Assembly (NCBI GenBank): GCA_000799755.1 | Contig: JUHI01000003.1 | Span: forward strand, 372,001-436,000 | Origin: Martinezella tropici | GTDB lineage: Bacteria; Pseudomonadota; Alphaproteobacteria; Rhizobiales; Rhizobiaceae | DNA length: 64,000 bases | Direction: 5' to 3' | Shown: one piece after another, positions 37,318 through 46,502 of the stretch | Position numbering within the stretch: position 1 is the stretch's first letter | Layout: each line of letters starts with the position of its first letter | Position numbers and translations under genes: made by a program | Notes under the pieces: generated by a model | Databases searched by the model: none | Told to the model about the DNA's origin: nothing | Seen by the model: only the letters and a program-made list of their open reading frames with translations

Positions 37318-38376
37318 ATGTCCGCGAATCCAAACCTGAATATCGTCCCCTTCGTGAGCGTAGATCACATGATGCGCCTGGTTCTCAGGATCGGCGTGGA
37401 GACATTCCTGACCGAGCTTGCCGCAGTTATCGAAGAGGACTTCGCGCGGTGGGAGCAGTTCGACAAGACGCCCCGCGTTGCCTCCCATTCGGACGAAGGC
37501 GTCATCGAACTCATGCCGACGAGCGACGGCACGCTTTATGGGTTCAAGTATGTCAACGGTCATCCGAAAAACACGAAGGAGGGCCGCCAGACCGTGACCG
37601 CCTTCGGCGTACTGTCGGATGTTGGCAACGGCTATCCGATGCTGCTTTCGGAAATGACGATCCTGACGGCGTTGCGCACAGCCGCCATGTCGGCTGTTGC
37701 CGCAAGACATCTGGCCAGATCAAATTCCAGAGTGATGGCGATCATCGGCAATGGAGCGCAAAGCGAGTTTCAAGCCCTAGCTTTCAATGCAATCGTCGGC
37801 GTCACCGACCTGAGGCTCTACGACATCGATCCGTCAGCAACACAACGCTGTGCTGCGAACCTTTTAGGGACGGGCCTTAGCGTCAAGATCTGCGGTTCCT
37901 CGCAGGAAGCCGTCGAAGGTGCGGATATCATCACGACCGTAACCGCCGACAAGCAGTCCGCGACGATCCTCTCCGACAACATGGTTGGACCCGGTGTCCA
38001 TATCAACGCGGTCGGCGGCGATTGCCCGGGAAAGACGGAGCTTCACAAGGATATCCTCCTGCGCTCGGAAATCTTCGTCGAGTATCCGCCACAAACCCGT
38101 ATCGAGGGCGAGATACAGCAACTGGATGCCGATTACCCCGTCAACGAGCTCTGGGAAGTGATTGCCGGACGGCGCGAAGGGCGAGCATCCGAACGCTCGA
38201 TAACGCTGTTTGACAGTGTCGGATTTGCCATCGAGGACTTCTCTGCCCTGAGATATGTGCGCAGCAAGCTCAAGGAAACCGGGCTCTATGCCGAATTGGA
38301 CCTTCTGGCCGACCCCGACGAGCCACGCGATCTCTATGGAATGCTTTTGAGGTGCAAGGCGCAGATCGCCGCCTAG
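37318..38376 (+). CDS. Ornithine cyclodeaminase (ArcB type)
   Basis: 352 residues from ATG 37318, nine bases after AAGGA; ATG 37297 is less likely. It converts L-ornithine to L-proline plus ammonia with bound NAD. Long stretches such as VIELMPTSDGTLYGFKYVNG and HPKNTKEGRQTVTAFGVLSD, the Rossmann motif IGNGAQSEFQALAF and GDCPGKTE, match Agrobacterium ArcB closely. It ends the arginine/ornithine operon, feeding proline catabolism. Confidence 0.95.
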   Translation: MSANPNLNIVPFVSVDHMMRLVLRIGVETFLTELAAVIEEDFARWEQFDKTPRVASHSDEGVIELMPTSDGTLYGFKYVNGHPKNTKEGRQTVTAFGVLSDVGNGYPMLLSEMTILTALRTAAMSAVAARHLARSNSRVMAIIGNGAQSEFQALAFNAIVGVTDLRLYDIDPSATQRCAANLLGTGLSVKICGSSQEAVEGADIITTVTADKQSATILSDNMVGPGVHINAVGGDCPGKTELHKDILLRSEIFVEYPPQTRIEGEIQQLDADYPVNELWEVIAGRREGRASERSITLFDSVGFAIEDFSALRYVRSKLKETGLYAELDLLADPDEPRDLYGMLLRCKAQIAA

Positions 38377-38494
38377 GCTTTTCGACAGCCATCGGAGGAT
38401 CAGGCCAATCGCGCAGGCTAGGGCCAATCCAAGCACGCGGCGCAGCAATCCGGGTGGCGGACGGGCCTTGTTCCAAACGGATCAGGTGTTTCAG

Positions 38495-39244
38495 TCAATG
38501 CTGTCCTACCGAAACATGGCTGCTGACGAGCCGACCATGCCTCAGATCATGGATCATCACCGCAGGAGGGTCTGCTGCTTGCGGCATGCGAGATGCATCG
38601 AGCATGAGGGGATTGGCGGGACATATGGAGCCGCATATGTAGGCCGGAATACCGGCAAACAGGCTCGACATTCCCCGATGAACATGGCCACTGCAAATGG
38701 CGACTGGCTGTCGAACGCCGCTTGACAGCAGGCCCGCCAGGGCCTCCGTACCCCTACACATGGCAGCATCCAGCAAAGAGATGCCACAGGGAAAAACATG
38801 ATGGTGGGTAAAGAGCAGTGGGGTGCTTGCCGAATTATCCGTCAGCACCTGCCGCAACCAGGAGAGATGTTGCGCGACATCACCATAGGCTGCACCGTCG
38901 ACACTTGTATCGAGCCCGATTAGCGGAATCCCACCGTGAGACTCGATAAAATGCATTGCGGATTGCTCGTGCCAGTAATCCACCTGCGGCATGGCTGCCC
39001 GCATAATGGTGCGATCGTCCGAGTTGCCGGGCAAGATCAGCGAACGACAGGAAAGACGATCAAGCGAAGCCGTTATGACGCCGTAGCCCTCTGGCCAACT
39101 CCCGTCGACCAGATCGCCGGATACAACCAATATGTCGGGTTCCAGGGCCGTCAACCAGGACACGGCACGCTCGAGTCGGGCAATGCCATCATTCGTCGGG
39201 CTGGCATGAATGTCGCTAATCTGGGCGATAAGCATGAAGTCCAT
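38495..39244 (-). CDS. Metallophosphoesterase, CpdA-like, with altered GNH motif
   Basis: 249 residues (ATG 39235 is an alternative start). Class III phosphodiesterase motifs: ISDIHAS (D-x-H), VVSGDLVDG (GD), LFTHHHVFP and SGHVHRG (GHxH). The GNH[D/E] motif reads LPGNSDD, so the usual catalytic histidine is serine. CpdA-type members hydrolyse cyclic nucleotides or related phosphodiesters. Convergent with ornithine cyclodeaminase; no operon partner. Activity is doubtful because of the His change. Confidence 0.8.
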   Translation of the reverse strand: MDFMLIAQISDIHASPTNDGIARLERAVSWLTALEPDILVVSGDLVDGSWPEGYGVITASLDRLSCRSLILPGNSDDRTIMRAAMPQVDYWHEQSAMHFIESHGGIPLIGLDTSVDGAAYGDVAQHLSWLRQVLTDNSASTPLLFTHHHVFPCGISLLDAAMCRGTEALAGLLSSGVRQPVAICSGHVHRGMSSLFAGIPAYICGSICPANPLMLDASRMPQAADPPAVMIHDLRHGRLVSSHVSVGQH

Positions 39245-39344
39245 TTCACATTGGTGCGATATATCGAATGATGATCGTTATAACATAGTCCGTTCATCGT
39301 TCTGCCGCGAAATCGCAAGTACGATCGCACATCGGCAAAGGCGA

Positions 39345-40226
39345 TCATCGCATATTGAGGCGAGACAGAGTGAGGCGTGATTGCTCGCACAACGCCTCGT
39401 TTTTTCCGCCGCGATAATAGCTCAATGCGATCACGGCCGCATAAAGCGCCCAGCCCTCCGCCCGAAGCCAATCAGCATCTTCGATCCCACAAGCGGAACG
39501 AAAGGCATCACGAGCGGACTGATCGACCCATGTCCATGCCGCGGCATAATCCGCCGCGGGATCGCCGACGGCACAGAGACCCCAGTCGATGACACCCGCC
39601 AGCTTCCCATCTCTGGCGATCAGATTATCCGCCTTCAGATCGCCATGCAGCCAGACCGGCGGTCCTTGACGGCGGGTCTGGCTGGCCCGCTTCCAAAGTT
39701 GCATCGCCGCCTTCGTGTCGATCTCGTCAGCGAGAATTTCGATGGCGGCAAGCGTAACCGGCGACAAGACCTCCAGGGCTACGCCTCGGCGATGGTTGCT
39801 TTCTCCGGCGGGCGGCGCCCCCTCCGTATCCACACGGTGCAGAGCGTTGAGGAAACTCGCAAGCGCAAGCGCTGCCGCAAGCGGGTCCGCAATGTTCTGC
39901 GGCGCGGCAATATCACCCTCCATCCATTCGAAGATCCCGAATTCGCCTTTCAAGCCGAAATCAATCCTCCCTCTGAAGTACAATTTCGGGACGTCAAGCA
40001 GGAGATCGCCGAAACGAGGCAGCCAGTCGAGCTCCTTGGTGATGAGATTGGCGGCCGCCTCCCGGCGGGGAAGCCGCAGCAACAGCTTTTCACCCACCCG
40101 ATAGATGGCATTGTCGGTTCCCGAAGAGGCAAGACGGCGCACGGGAAGATCTGCCCATTGCGGTGTCGTTCTCGACAGCAAACGCCGAACCATGGACTCG
40201 TCCACTACAATATCGTCATGCATCAT
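39345..40226 (-). CDS. Aminoglycoside phosphotransferase-family kinase
   Basis: 293 residues, APH/choline kinase fold. The catalytic motif HGDLKADNLI and the metal-binding VIDWG are clear. Members phosphorylate aminoglycosides, homoserine, sugars or unknown small molecules; an environmental APH gene is not evidence of drug resistance. It lies 13 bp after the isochorismatase-family gene on the same strand, so the two may be cotranscribed. Confidence 0.85.
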   Translation of the reverse strand: MMHDDIVVDESMVRRLLSRTTPQWADLPVRRLASSGTDNAIYRVGEKLLLRLPRREAAANLITKELDWLPRFGDLLLDVPKLYFRGRIDFGLKGEFGIFEWMEGDIAAPQNIADPLAAALALASFLNALHRVDTEGAPPAGESNHRRGVALEVLSPVTLAAIEILADEIDTKAAMQLWKRASQTRRQGPPVWLHGDLKADNLIARDGKLAGVIDWGLCAVGDPAADYAAAWTWVDQSARDAFRSACGIEDADWLRAEGWALYAAVIALSYYRGGKNEALCEQSRLTLSRLNMR

Positions 40227-40239
40227 ATAAACCAGCCAG

Positions 40240-40956
40240 CTATTCCTGTTGCCTTATCAACCCGACCACCTCGTCTGCCGAACGCACATCGCCAAAGCTG
40301 CGATAGATATTGTGCAGCGACGCATTGTGATCCTGATCGCGCCGTGCCGCGGTGGCGTCTGCTACGAAAATGACCCGGAAACCGGATGCAAAGGCATCTC
40401 TTGCCGAAGACTCGCAGCATATGTTCGTCAGCGTACCCGTGATGATCACCGTGTCTATACCACGCTCCCGCAGAATGCCTGGCAAGTCGCAGGCACCGGG
40501 AAAGAACGCGCTGTAGGCGAATTTTTCGAGAAACAGATCATCCACAGCGCGATGAAGACCTTGCCAGATTCGCTGCGCGACCGGTCCCTCCCCTCCCGAC
40601 ATCCTGAACAGCTCCGCGACGTCTTTTCCATAGAATTCCTCGGCCAAGCCTGGATGAGGCTGTACTGCGCCGGGCACGACCCAGGATATGAGCCCGCCAG
40701 CATCTCGAAGTGGGTCGGCAATGCGCTCGATATTCGCAACGATCCCGCGGCAATAGCCGCTTTCCGCGACAAAGAACGGGATCATGTCGATGACGACAAG
40801 TGCAGTTTGCCGTGGAATTAGGCATTCAAAGGCAAATCGCCGCCCACGCCTTTGCTCCTGCCGCTCATATTCGCGCGGCTCGATAAGCCAATGGTGCAAT
40901 TTCGCCAAAGGACTTTGAGGGGGCGGCGTTACGGCGGCATCCTGTTTCAAAGTCAT
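40240..40956 (-). CDS. Isochorismatase-family cysteine hydrolase
   Basis: 238 residues from ATG 40956; a TTG 15 codons earlier is possible. The Asp-Lys-Cys catalytic set is visible: Asp in ALVVIDMIPFF, Lys in LEKFAYSAF and Cys in TLTNICCESSARDA. The family includes nicotinamidases, ureidoacrylate and N-carbamoyl hydrolases as well as isochorismatase; no entC-like neighbours support siderophore synthesis. Divergent from the ornithine-cyclodeaminase-family gene across a MerR-like dyad. Confidence 0.87.
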   Translation of the reverse strand: MTLKQDAAVTPPPQSPLAKLHHWLIEPREYERQEQRRGRRFAFECLIPRQTALVVIDMIPFFVAESGYCRGIVANIERIADPLRDAGGLISWVVPGAVQPHPGLAEEFYGKDVAELFRMSGGEGPVAQRIWQGLHRAVDDLFLEKFAYSAFFPGACDLPGILRERGIDTVIITGTLTNICCESSARDAFASGFRVIFVADATAARRDQDHNASLHNIYRSFGDVRSADEVVGLIRQQE

Positions 40957-41107
40957 CTCGAAATCCGTTCGATCTGAAGCATTTGCGACTCGCGGCAGCA
41001 ATGGTCGAGCCGTTCGAACCCACTGTCAATCCGCCTAGGCATCTGCGCCGAACGCCGCGGTCGGCCGTCATATCCCGAAAATCTTGCATCACGCCGGCGG
41101 CCACTTG

Positions 41108-41127
41108 ACCTCAACTATAGTTGAGGT
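41108..41127. promoter_or_regulatory. Perfect 20-bp dyad resembling a MerR/SoxR-family operator
   Basis: ACCTCAACTATAGTTGAGGT is a perfect palindrome 34 bp upstream of the gene at 41162 and overlaps a TTGACC -35 element at 41105-41110. MerR-family sites, including SoxR boxes, have this CCTCAA...TTGAGG form placed between -35 and -10. No merR-family gene is in the window. Confidence 0.7.
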
Positions 41128-41161
41128 TGCAGAGTGACCCGCCAGAAGGAGATTTATCGAA

Positions 41162-42085
41162 ATGAAGATACTGAAGGACGAAGACTTGACCAGCACGGCA
41201 ATGATGCCAGTTGCAATCGCTGCCTTGGAAAGAGCTTTCCTCGCCAAAGCAACGGGTCTGTTCGTCTCCCCGCCCCGGCATCACGTCTCATTTCCCGGCA
41301 GCGGCGATCTGGTGTTTACGGTCGGCGGCATACTCGGCGAAAGACCACTTGCCGGCTTTCGTATCTATGAAACATTCGATGGGCCGGAACATTCACAGAT
41401 CGTTGCCGTCTGGTCGGCAAACAATGCGAAACTGAAGGGTGTCGTTCTGGGCGAGCGCCTCGGCCAAATCAGGACGGGAGCGATCGGGGGCATCGCCATA
41501 CGCCATCTAAGCGCTCCAAATGCCAAAACCGTCGGCGTCATAGGCACTGGCGCCCAGGCGCGAACCCAACTGATCGCCGCTGCCACGGTTCGCGAAATAG
41601 AGGTTGCTCACGTCTTCAGCCGAGACGAGAAGGGGCGCAAGGCTTTCGCCAAGGAAATGCAGCGCGCATTGAACATATCGATAAAACCCGTCGAGAGCGC
41701 AAGCGAGGCCGTCGCGGATGCCGATATCGTACTTTGCGCCACCAGCAGCGATCTGCCTGTTATCCGCGCATCCCAGTTGAAGCCGGGTGCGCATATCAAC
41801 ACTGTTGGCCCGAAGACAGCAAATGGACATGAACTCGGTCTTGACATAGCGGATGCGGCCGACTTGATCGTGACGGATTCCCTTGCACAAACACAGACCT
41901 ACGCCTCGCCTTTCTTCCTGGCGGGATCACGTCACGAACATCGCATGCAGGAGCTTGCTGATGTCGTTGCAAACAAGGTTCCGGGCCGGGCATCGCCGAT
42001 CGACACGACGCTTTTCTGTTCGGTCGGGCTGGCGGGAACCGAAGTCGTCGTGGCCTCGGCGATATTCGACGCCTTGAGAGACTGA
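41162..42085 (+). CDS. Ornithine cyclodeaminase / mu-crystallin family protein
   Basis: 307 residues, with AGGAG upstream. Rossmann motif VGVIGTGAQARTQLIAA, then DIVLCATSSDLPVI and GAHINTVGPK. It is shorter than and clearly different from the ArcB-type gene at 37318. The family includes ornithine cyclodeaminases, alanine dehydrogenases, ketimine reductases and 2,3-diaminopropionate synthase SbnB. Promoter carries the MerR-like dyad, suggesting induction by stress or a toxic metabolite. Reaction unknown. Confidence 0.87.
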   Translation: MKILKDEDLTSTAMMPVAIAALERAFLAKATGLFVSPPRHHVSFPGSGDLVFTVGGILGERPLAGFRIYETFDGPEHSQIVAVWSANNAKLKGVVLGERLGQIRTGAIGGIAIRHLSAPNAKTVGVIGTGAQARTQLIAAATVREIEVAHVFSRDEKGRKAFAKEMQRALNISIKPVESASEAVADADIVLCATSSDLPVIRASQLKPGAHINTVGPKTANGHELGLDIADAADLIVTDSLAQTQTYASPFFLAGSRHEHRMQELADVVANKVPGRASPIDTTLFCSVGLAGTEVVVASAIFDALRD

Positions 42086-42097
42086 TCGCCTTCCGCT

Positions 42098-42472
42098 TTA
42101 CTGTGGCTCGCCGATCTCCACCGCATGACCGTCCGGATCGTAGAAACGGAACACCCGCTGCCCCCATTCCTGCTCTTCGACGGGGTGGATAAGGTCCACA
42201 TGCGGCGCTATCGCCGCATAGGCAGCGTCCACATCCTCATGTTCGAAATAGAGGAGCACGTTTCGTCGCCCATATGACGCGGATGTTTCGCTGCTTTTAC
42301 CCCAGATCGTTTGCTCCAGCGATTTTCCCTCATGAATAGCAAAACCGGTATCAAACAGCACAAAGTTGCCAAAATCATTCAGGATCTTGAGGCCCAGCAG
42401 GTCGCGGTAGAATACCTTCGAGCGGGCGATGTCGCTGACGAAAGGGATTGGATTTACGAAACGCATCGCCAA
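42098..42472 (-). CDS. VOC-family (glyoxalase/bleomycin resistance-like) protein
   Basis: 124 residues, one VOC unit: NPIPFVSDIARSKVFYRDLL at the start and FYDPDGHAVEIGEP at the end, with a metal-ligand Glu in the latter. Function within VOC (isomerase, dioxygenase, binding protein) cannot be assigned. Convergent with the preceding gene, divergent from the Nudix gene. Confidence 0.85.
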   Translation of the reverse strand: MAMRFVNPIPFVSDIARSKVFYRDLLGLKILNDFGNFVLFDTGFAIHEGKSLEQTIWGKSSETSASYGRRNVLLYFEHEDVDAAYAAIAPHVDLIHPVEEQEWGQRVFRFYDPDGHAVEIGEPQ

Positions 42473-42596
42473 GACCTCCCCGATCGGGAAAAGAACCGTT
42501 GGAAAGCAACCTTTAAACTGCTTCGCTAGATTTCGTAACCGGAAGTCGATATTCGGAACGTCATTTCAATCCTGTCTCGCAATCGGAGAGCCATCC

Positions 42597-43100
42597 ATGA
42601 CGGAAGCCACCCGAACCATGATCGTCATGGATTCTGAAAATTCCCGCTTTCAATTCCGGGCGGGCGCAATGATCCGCCATGGCGATCATATCCTGATCCA
42701 CCGTGCGGTCGCAGATCCCTTCTGGTCCCTGCCCGGCGGCCGGATCGAGTTTCATGAAGCAGGCGCCGAAACGCTGGCCCGCGAGATCGAAGAGGAAATC
42801 GGCTGCAAAGCGACTGTCGGTCCGCTACGCTTCATTATCGAGAATTTCTTCGAATTTGCCGGACGACGCGTTCATGAGCTCGGCCTCTACTATGAAGCCG
42901 AGCTGCTGCACCCGCTTCCATTTCACGAAACGGAAATCGTGCATCGAGCGCAAGACGGTAGCGCGGAACTTGAATTTCGTTGGGCGCCTTCCACTGAAGT
43001 GGGGCTCGACCGCTTCGACCTGGTGCCGGCCCCCATACGCAACCTTATTGCCACCAATCCCGCCGGCATTCAGCATTTTGTGCGCCGTGGAACTGCGTAA
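42597..43100 (+). CDS. Nudix hydrolase
   Basis: 167 residues from ATG 42597, preceded by GGAGAG; upstream frame is not conserved. The Nudix box GX5EX7REXXEEXG is complete (GGRIEFHEAGAETLAREIEE, then EIG). The family hydrolyses nucleoside diphosphate-linked compounds; substrate unknown. About 100 bp separate it from the frameshifted kinase gene. Confidence 0.9.
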   Translation: MTEATRTMIVMDSENSRFQFRAGAMIRHGDHILIHRAVADPFWSLPGGRIEFHEAGAETLAREIEEEIGCKATVGPLRFIIENFFEFAGRRVHELGLYYEAELLHPLPFHETEIVHRAQDGSAELEFRWAPSTEVGLDRFDLVPAPIRNLIATNPAGIQHFVRRGTA

Positions 43101-43198
43101 GCACCGGCCGTCGGTGTTGATTGCGATGACAACGTAATCACTTCATGGGCGCGCAGACGCCCTTACGGGCTGGCTCCGAATTTTGAGGTCTCCATTCG

Positions 43199-43719
43199 AT
43201 GTCGCGTGTCGTTATCCTAGGAAATGCAGGCGGTGGAAAATCCACGCTCGCCCGTAAATTGGACGAAAGACATGCCATTCCCCATGTCGAGATCGACGCG
43301 CTTCTTTGGCAAGAGGGTTGGGACCCACACCAATCGAGACCTACGTCGAGCAGCATGATCGGATGATATCCGGTGAGAATTGGGTCATCGACGGCTTAGG
43401 CCATCGAAATTCGATCCCGGCGCGGATAGACCGCGCAACCCAGATCATCCTCATCGACATGCCTCTATGGATGCACTTCTGGCTTGCGGCCGAGCGGCAG
43501 ATCGCCTGGCAGGCAGGCAAGCTCGCGCATACACCCGGCGGCCTGTCAGCCATGCCGCCGACACGGGATCTGTTTCGCACCATGTGGGAGATTGAGCAGC
43601 AATGGATGCCCGGCATCCGTCGCCTGTGCGCTGAAGCGCATGATGCCGGCAAGATGCTGACACAGATTAGCAGCGTCGACGAATTGAATGCATTCGCGGA
43701 AGATTTGGGGAAATCATGA
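43199..43719 (+). pseudogene. P-loop kinase (topology-modulation/FlaR-like), frameshifted
   Basis: The first part from ATG 43199 (GAGGT upstream) encodes MSRVVILGNAGGGKSTLARK with a Walker A, and reads on to QEGWDP near base 43326. It then stops at 43364-43366. The rest of the same protein continues one frame over: TPIETYVEQHDRMISGENWV, IDGLGHRN, and so on to 43719. Restoring one C in the CCC run near 43322-43326 joins both parts into about 173 residues of the expected family length. Either a recent inactivating deletion or a sequencing error. The 3' part overlaps the next gene by 4 bp. Confidence 0.8.
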
Positions 43720-44111
43720 ATCCCGAAGACCACATGAGGCTTTATGCCGAGAAGATAAATCTTCATCGTTTCGACGCGGTCGCGCCGCTTATTTCGGCGG
43801 ATGCAGTTTTCTGGTTTACCGATGGCACTTACAAGGGCACCGACGCGATCAGGGCCGCGTTCGAAGATACGTGGAAAAAGCTTAACAACGATATCTATTG
43901 GCTCGAGGACATCCAATGGATCGCTACCGGCGAGAGTACCGCCAGCTGCATATATCGCTTTCGCTGGCGTACAAGCATCAATGACAAGATCCTTGAGGGG
44001 TACGGTCGCGGAACCACCGTGCTGCGCAAGGAGGCCGGCGACTGGAAGATCATTCATGAACATCTCAGTCGGCCGCCAGTGTCGAGCGCTTCTCCGTCGC
44101 TTTCTTCCTAG
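43716..44111 (+). CDS. SnoaL/NTF2-like fold protein
   Basis: 131 residues. Text such as HMRLYAEKINLHRFDAVAPL, ADAVFWFTDGTYKGTDAIRA and EAGDWKIIHEHLS is typical of NTF2-like small proteins, often enzymes or ligand binders with unknown role. Start overlaps the preceding kinase frame by 4 bp (ATGA), which argues that the kinase gene was intact until recently. Confidence 0.82.
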   Translation: MNPEDHMRLYAEKINLHRFDAVAPLISADAVFWFTDGTYKGTDAIRAAFEDTWKKLNNDIYWLEDIQWIATGESTASCIYRFRWRTSINDKILEGYGRGTTVLRKEAGDWKIIHEHLSRPPVSSASPSLSS

Positions 44112-44195
44112 GCTTGCAACTGGACGCCACGATTCCGGCCATCGCGCTGCCGACGAGCTGAAGCTTGCCGATCTCCTGGCATCGGAACGGTCGGC

Positions 44196-45860
44196 TTAGG
44201 CTTCGACAAGGCCGTTCATATCCACCACCTTGTCTGCTTTAGCGATCACCGAACGCCTGTGGGTAATCGCGAGCACCGTGACATCACGGGAAAGCGCGCG
44301 AATATGCTCCATAATATCCCGCTCCGTTGCCTCATCCAGCGCCGAACTCGCCTCGTCCAGGAAGAGGATGGCAGGATTGCCGTAGAGGGCGCGGGCAATC
44401 GCGATGCGCTGGCGTTCGCCGCCGGAAAGCTTCAGGCCGCGCTCGCCGACGGTGGTTTCGAAACCCTCGGGCAAGGCATCGATGAAGGGAAGAATTGCCG
44501 CCTTCTCGGCGGCCAGGCGCAACCGCGCCTCATTCTTTGGTCGGCCGAGGAGAATGTTCTCGGCAAGACTCTCGTTCAGCAGAATGGCATCCTGCGGCAC
44601 GACGGCAATGGCCGAATACCAGTCGGCCCGATCGATTGAGGCGAGATCGACCCCGTCGATCAGGATGCGGCCGGAATCCGGTTCGATCGACTTCAGCGCC
44701 AGCTTGAAGATCGTCGACTTACCCGAGCCTGTCTCGCCGACGAGAAATGTTATTGCGCCGCGCTCGGCTTCAAAACTGACATCCGTTACCCCACGGCCAT
44801 TATCGTAGGCATGGCTGACACGAGCGAAGGTAAGCCGGCCGTCGGCCGTTGCAAAGGACGTGGCCTGCGACACCTGACGTTCTTCCGGCGCCTGCCACAT
44901 GCTTGCCATCGGTGTCAGCGTTGCGCGCGAACGGGCTAAATCATCGATCGCATGGGCCATCATCTCGAAAGGCATGTTGAGCTGCAGCAGCAAGGTATTG
45001 AACAGGACGATGTCGCCGATCGTTACCTCGCCGGCGTTGTAGCGCGGCATAAGCAGCAGAAACGTTACGGTGAACTGGATGGAAAGCCCCAGTCCAAGCA
45101 CAGCGATATAGCCGACGCGCTGCAATACATAGCCGCGCCAGGCGTCTCGCACTTCCGCCGCCTTGGCGGTAAAACGCCGCCTCATCCAGTCATGGCTGCC
45201 GAAGTGACGAAGCGTCTCCATCGCGTTCATGGCGTTTCCGACGAAGCGCGCGTTTTCCTGACCGGCCTCGATCGCTTTATCCAGAAAGATACGCGCGCGA
45301 CGAACGGAGATTAAGGTGAGCACAATCGTCGCCGCGCCATAGATTGCGACGATCAGGGTCACCTGCAGATTGATGAGCGCGCCGAGCGTCAGAAGCGTAA
45401 GCAGGATCTGGATGAAGCCCGGAATGAAGACGATGAGACCGAGCTGGACAAGCATCGTGAGAGCGCTGCTGCCGCCTGCGCTCGCGGTTTGTATCTCGCT
45501 TGGATTATGCGCGATGAAGAAGGCGGTGGTCTTCTTCAGAATGCGTTCGAAGAAGCGCGTTCTCGCTATAAAGCCCAGATTCTGCGAGCTCATCAGCGAA
45601 AGATATTGCACCATCTGCTGGAGGGCGGAAGACGCACCCAGCAGCAGCGCATAGATCGCCAGGCCTATCATCACGCCACGAACGGTGTCGCCCTGTGGCA
45701 GACGGTCGATAAATCGGGAAAAGATATAGGGAGCGGCGACGCCGCTGACACTGGAAAGCAGGACAACGACGACGCAGATCAGCAAGGTCCTGCGATCGGA
45801 TTTCCAATAAGCACGCAGGATCTCGCTGATAGGTTCAAGAATGCTTGGTTTTTCAGCCAT
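44196..45860 (-). CDS. ABC exporter half-transporter (membrane domain plus ATPase)
   Basis: 554 residues, MsbA-like order: six membrane segments in the first 320 residues, then the ATPase with Walker A VGETGSGKST, signature LSGGERQRIAIARAL and Walker B ILFLDEASSALD. It would act as a homodimer exporting a lipid, peptide or small molecule. No partner gene is adjacent; a P450-ferredoxin operon lies upstream on the same strand beyond a terminator. Cargo unknown. Confidence 0.9.
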   Translation of the reverse strand: MAEKPSILEPISEILRAYWKSDRRTLLICVVVVLLSSVSGVAAPYIFSRFIDRLPQGDTVRGVMIGLAIYALLLGASSALQQMVQYLSLMSSQNLGFIARTRFFERILKKTTAFFIAHNPSEIQTASAGGSSALTMLVQLGLIVFIPGFIQILLTLLTLGALINLQVTLIVAIYGAATIVLTLISVRRARIFLDKAIEAGQENARFVGNAMNAMETLRHFGSHDWMRRRFTAKAAEVRDAWRGYVLQRVGYIAVLGLGLSIQFTVTFLLLMPRYNAGEVTIGDIVLFNTLLLQLNMPFEMMAHAIDDLARSRATLTPMASMWQAPEERQVSQATSFATADGRLTFARVSHAYDNGRGVTDVSFEAERGAITFLVGETGSGKSTIFKLALKSIEPDSGRILIDGVDLASIDRADWYSAIAVVPQDAILLNESLAENILLGRPKNEARLRLAAEKAAILPFIDALPEGFETTVGERGLKLSGGERQRIAIARALYGNPAILFLDEASSALDEATERDIMEHIRALSRDVTVLAITHRRSVIAKADKVVDMNGLVEA

Positions 45861-46040
45861 CGAAACAACCTGACCTTAGGGCGACAAGGCTTGGTCCACG
45901 CCGATATGCGGCGCGGTCGACTCGGAAAGACGAGAAGCCATTTGAAATCGCGGGGGCACAACCTATAAGCGTCAAAAATCTATACGGCAATACTCATGAA
46001 TAATATATCAGAGGTCATGAGCGCCTGAGACACGGCTGCG

Positions 46041-46071
46041 AAAAGAGCCGCTCTGGCTGAAGGAGCGGCTC
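46041..46071 (-). terminator. Rho-independent terminator of the P450-ferredoxin operon
   Basis: A perfect 9-bp stem (GAGCCGCTC at 46045-46053, GAGCGGCTC at 46063-46071, 9-base loop) is flanked on the left by AAAA, which reads as TTTT on the minus-strand transcript. It lies about 80 bp after the ferredoxin stop. Confidence 0.8.
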
Positions 46072-46152
46072 AAACCCGATAATCACCTTTGTGCGTCGGG
46101 AACCAAGGGCGCCTATCTGCGGACCCTCTCACCCGCAATCGGCGTGCGGTCT

Positions 46153-46473
46153 CTAGTGCTGGCTGTCCGGCACGACCACCCGCATGCCGTCGACGACGCC
46201 GCTTGCGAGGATCTGACAGCTGAGACGGCTGTTCGGTGCCGGTTCCATCACGAATTCGATCATCGTTGCCTCCTCTTCCGAAGGTGGCGGCAGAAGATCG
46301 AAATGCGGCTGCTCAATGTAGCAATGACAGGTGCCGCAGGCCAAGGCACCGCCGCATTGCGCCACGATCCCATCGATCCCGTTCCGGATGGCGACGGCCA
46401 TCAAGGTTTCGCCCTCCTCTGCCCGCACGCGCGTCTCGCGGCCGGCGGAATCGATAAACACGATTTCACACAT
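46153..46473 (-). CDS. [2Fe-2S] ferredoxin, adrenodoxin/putidaredoxin type
   Basis: 106 residues from ATG 46473 (46476 also possible; GGAG upstream). Cluster cysteines are in QCGGALACGTCHCY (C-x5-C-x2-C) plus the later RLSCQI. This type passes electrons to P450s; the P450 gene is 29 bp upstream on the same strand. The ferredoxin reductase is not in the window. Confidence 0.92.
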   Translation of the reverse strand: MCEIVFIDSAGRETRVRAEEGETLMAVAIRNGIDGIVAQCGGALACGTCHCYIEQPHFDLLPPPSEEEATMIEFVMEPAPNSRLSCQILASGVVDGMRVVVPDSQH

Positions 46474-46502
46474 CATATTCTCCATGCTTTCGGCAAATCC
46501 GC

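Noticed and set aside
39345..40226. Antibiotic resistance gene
   Set aside because: The APH fold is shared by many metabolic kinases; no resistance context, mobile element or close resemblance to a clinical enzyme is visible.
40240..40956. Siderophore isochorismatase
   Set aside because: No entC, entA, dhb or NRPS genes nearby; catalytic motifs fit the wide cysteine hydrolase family equally well.
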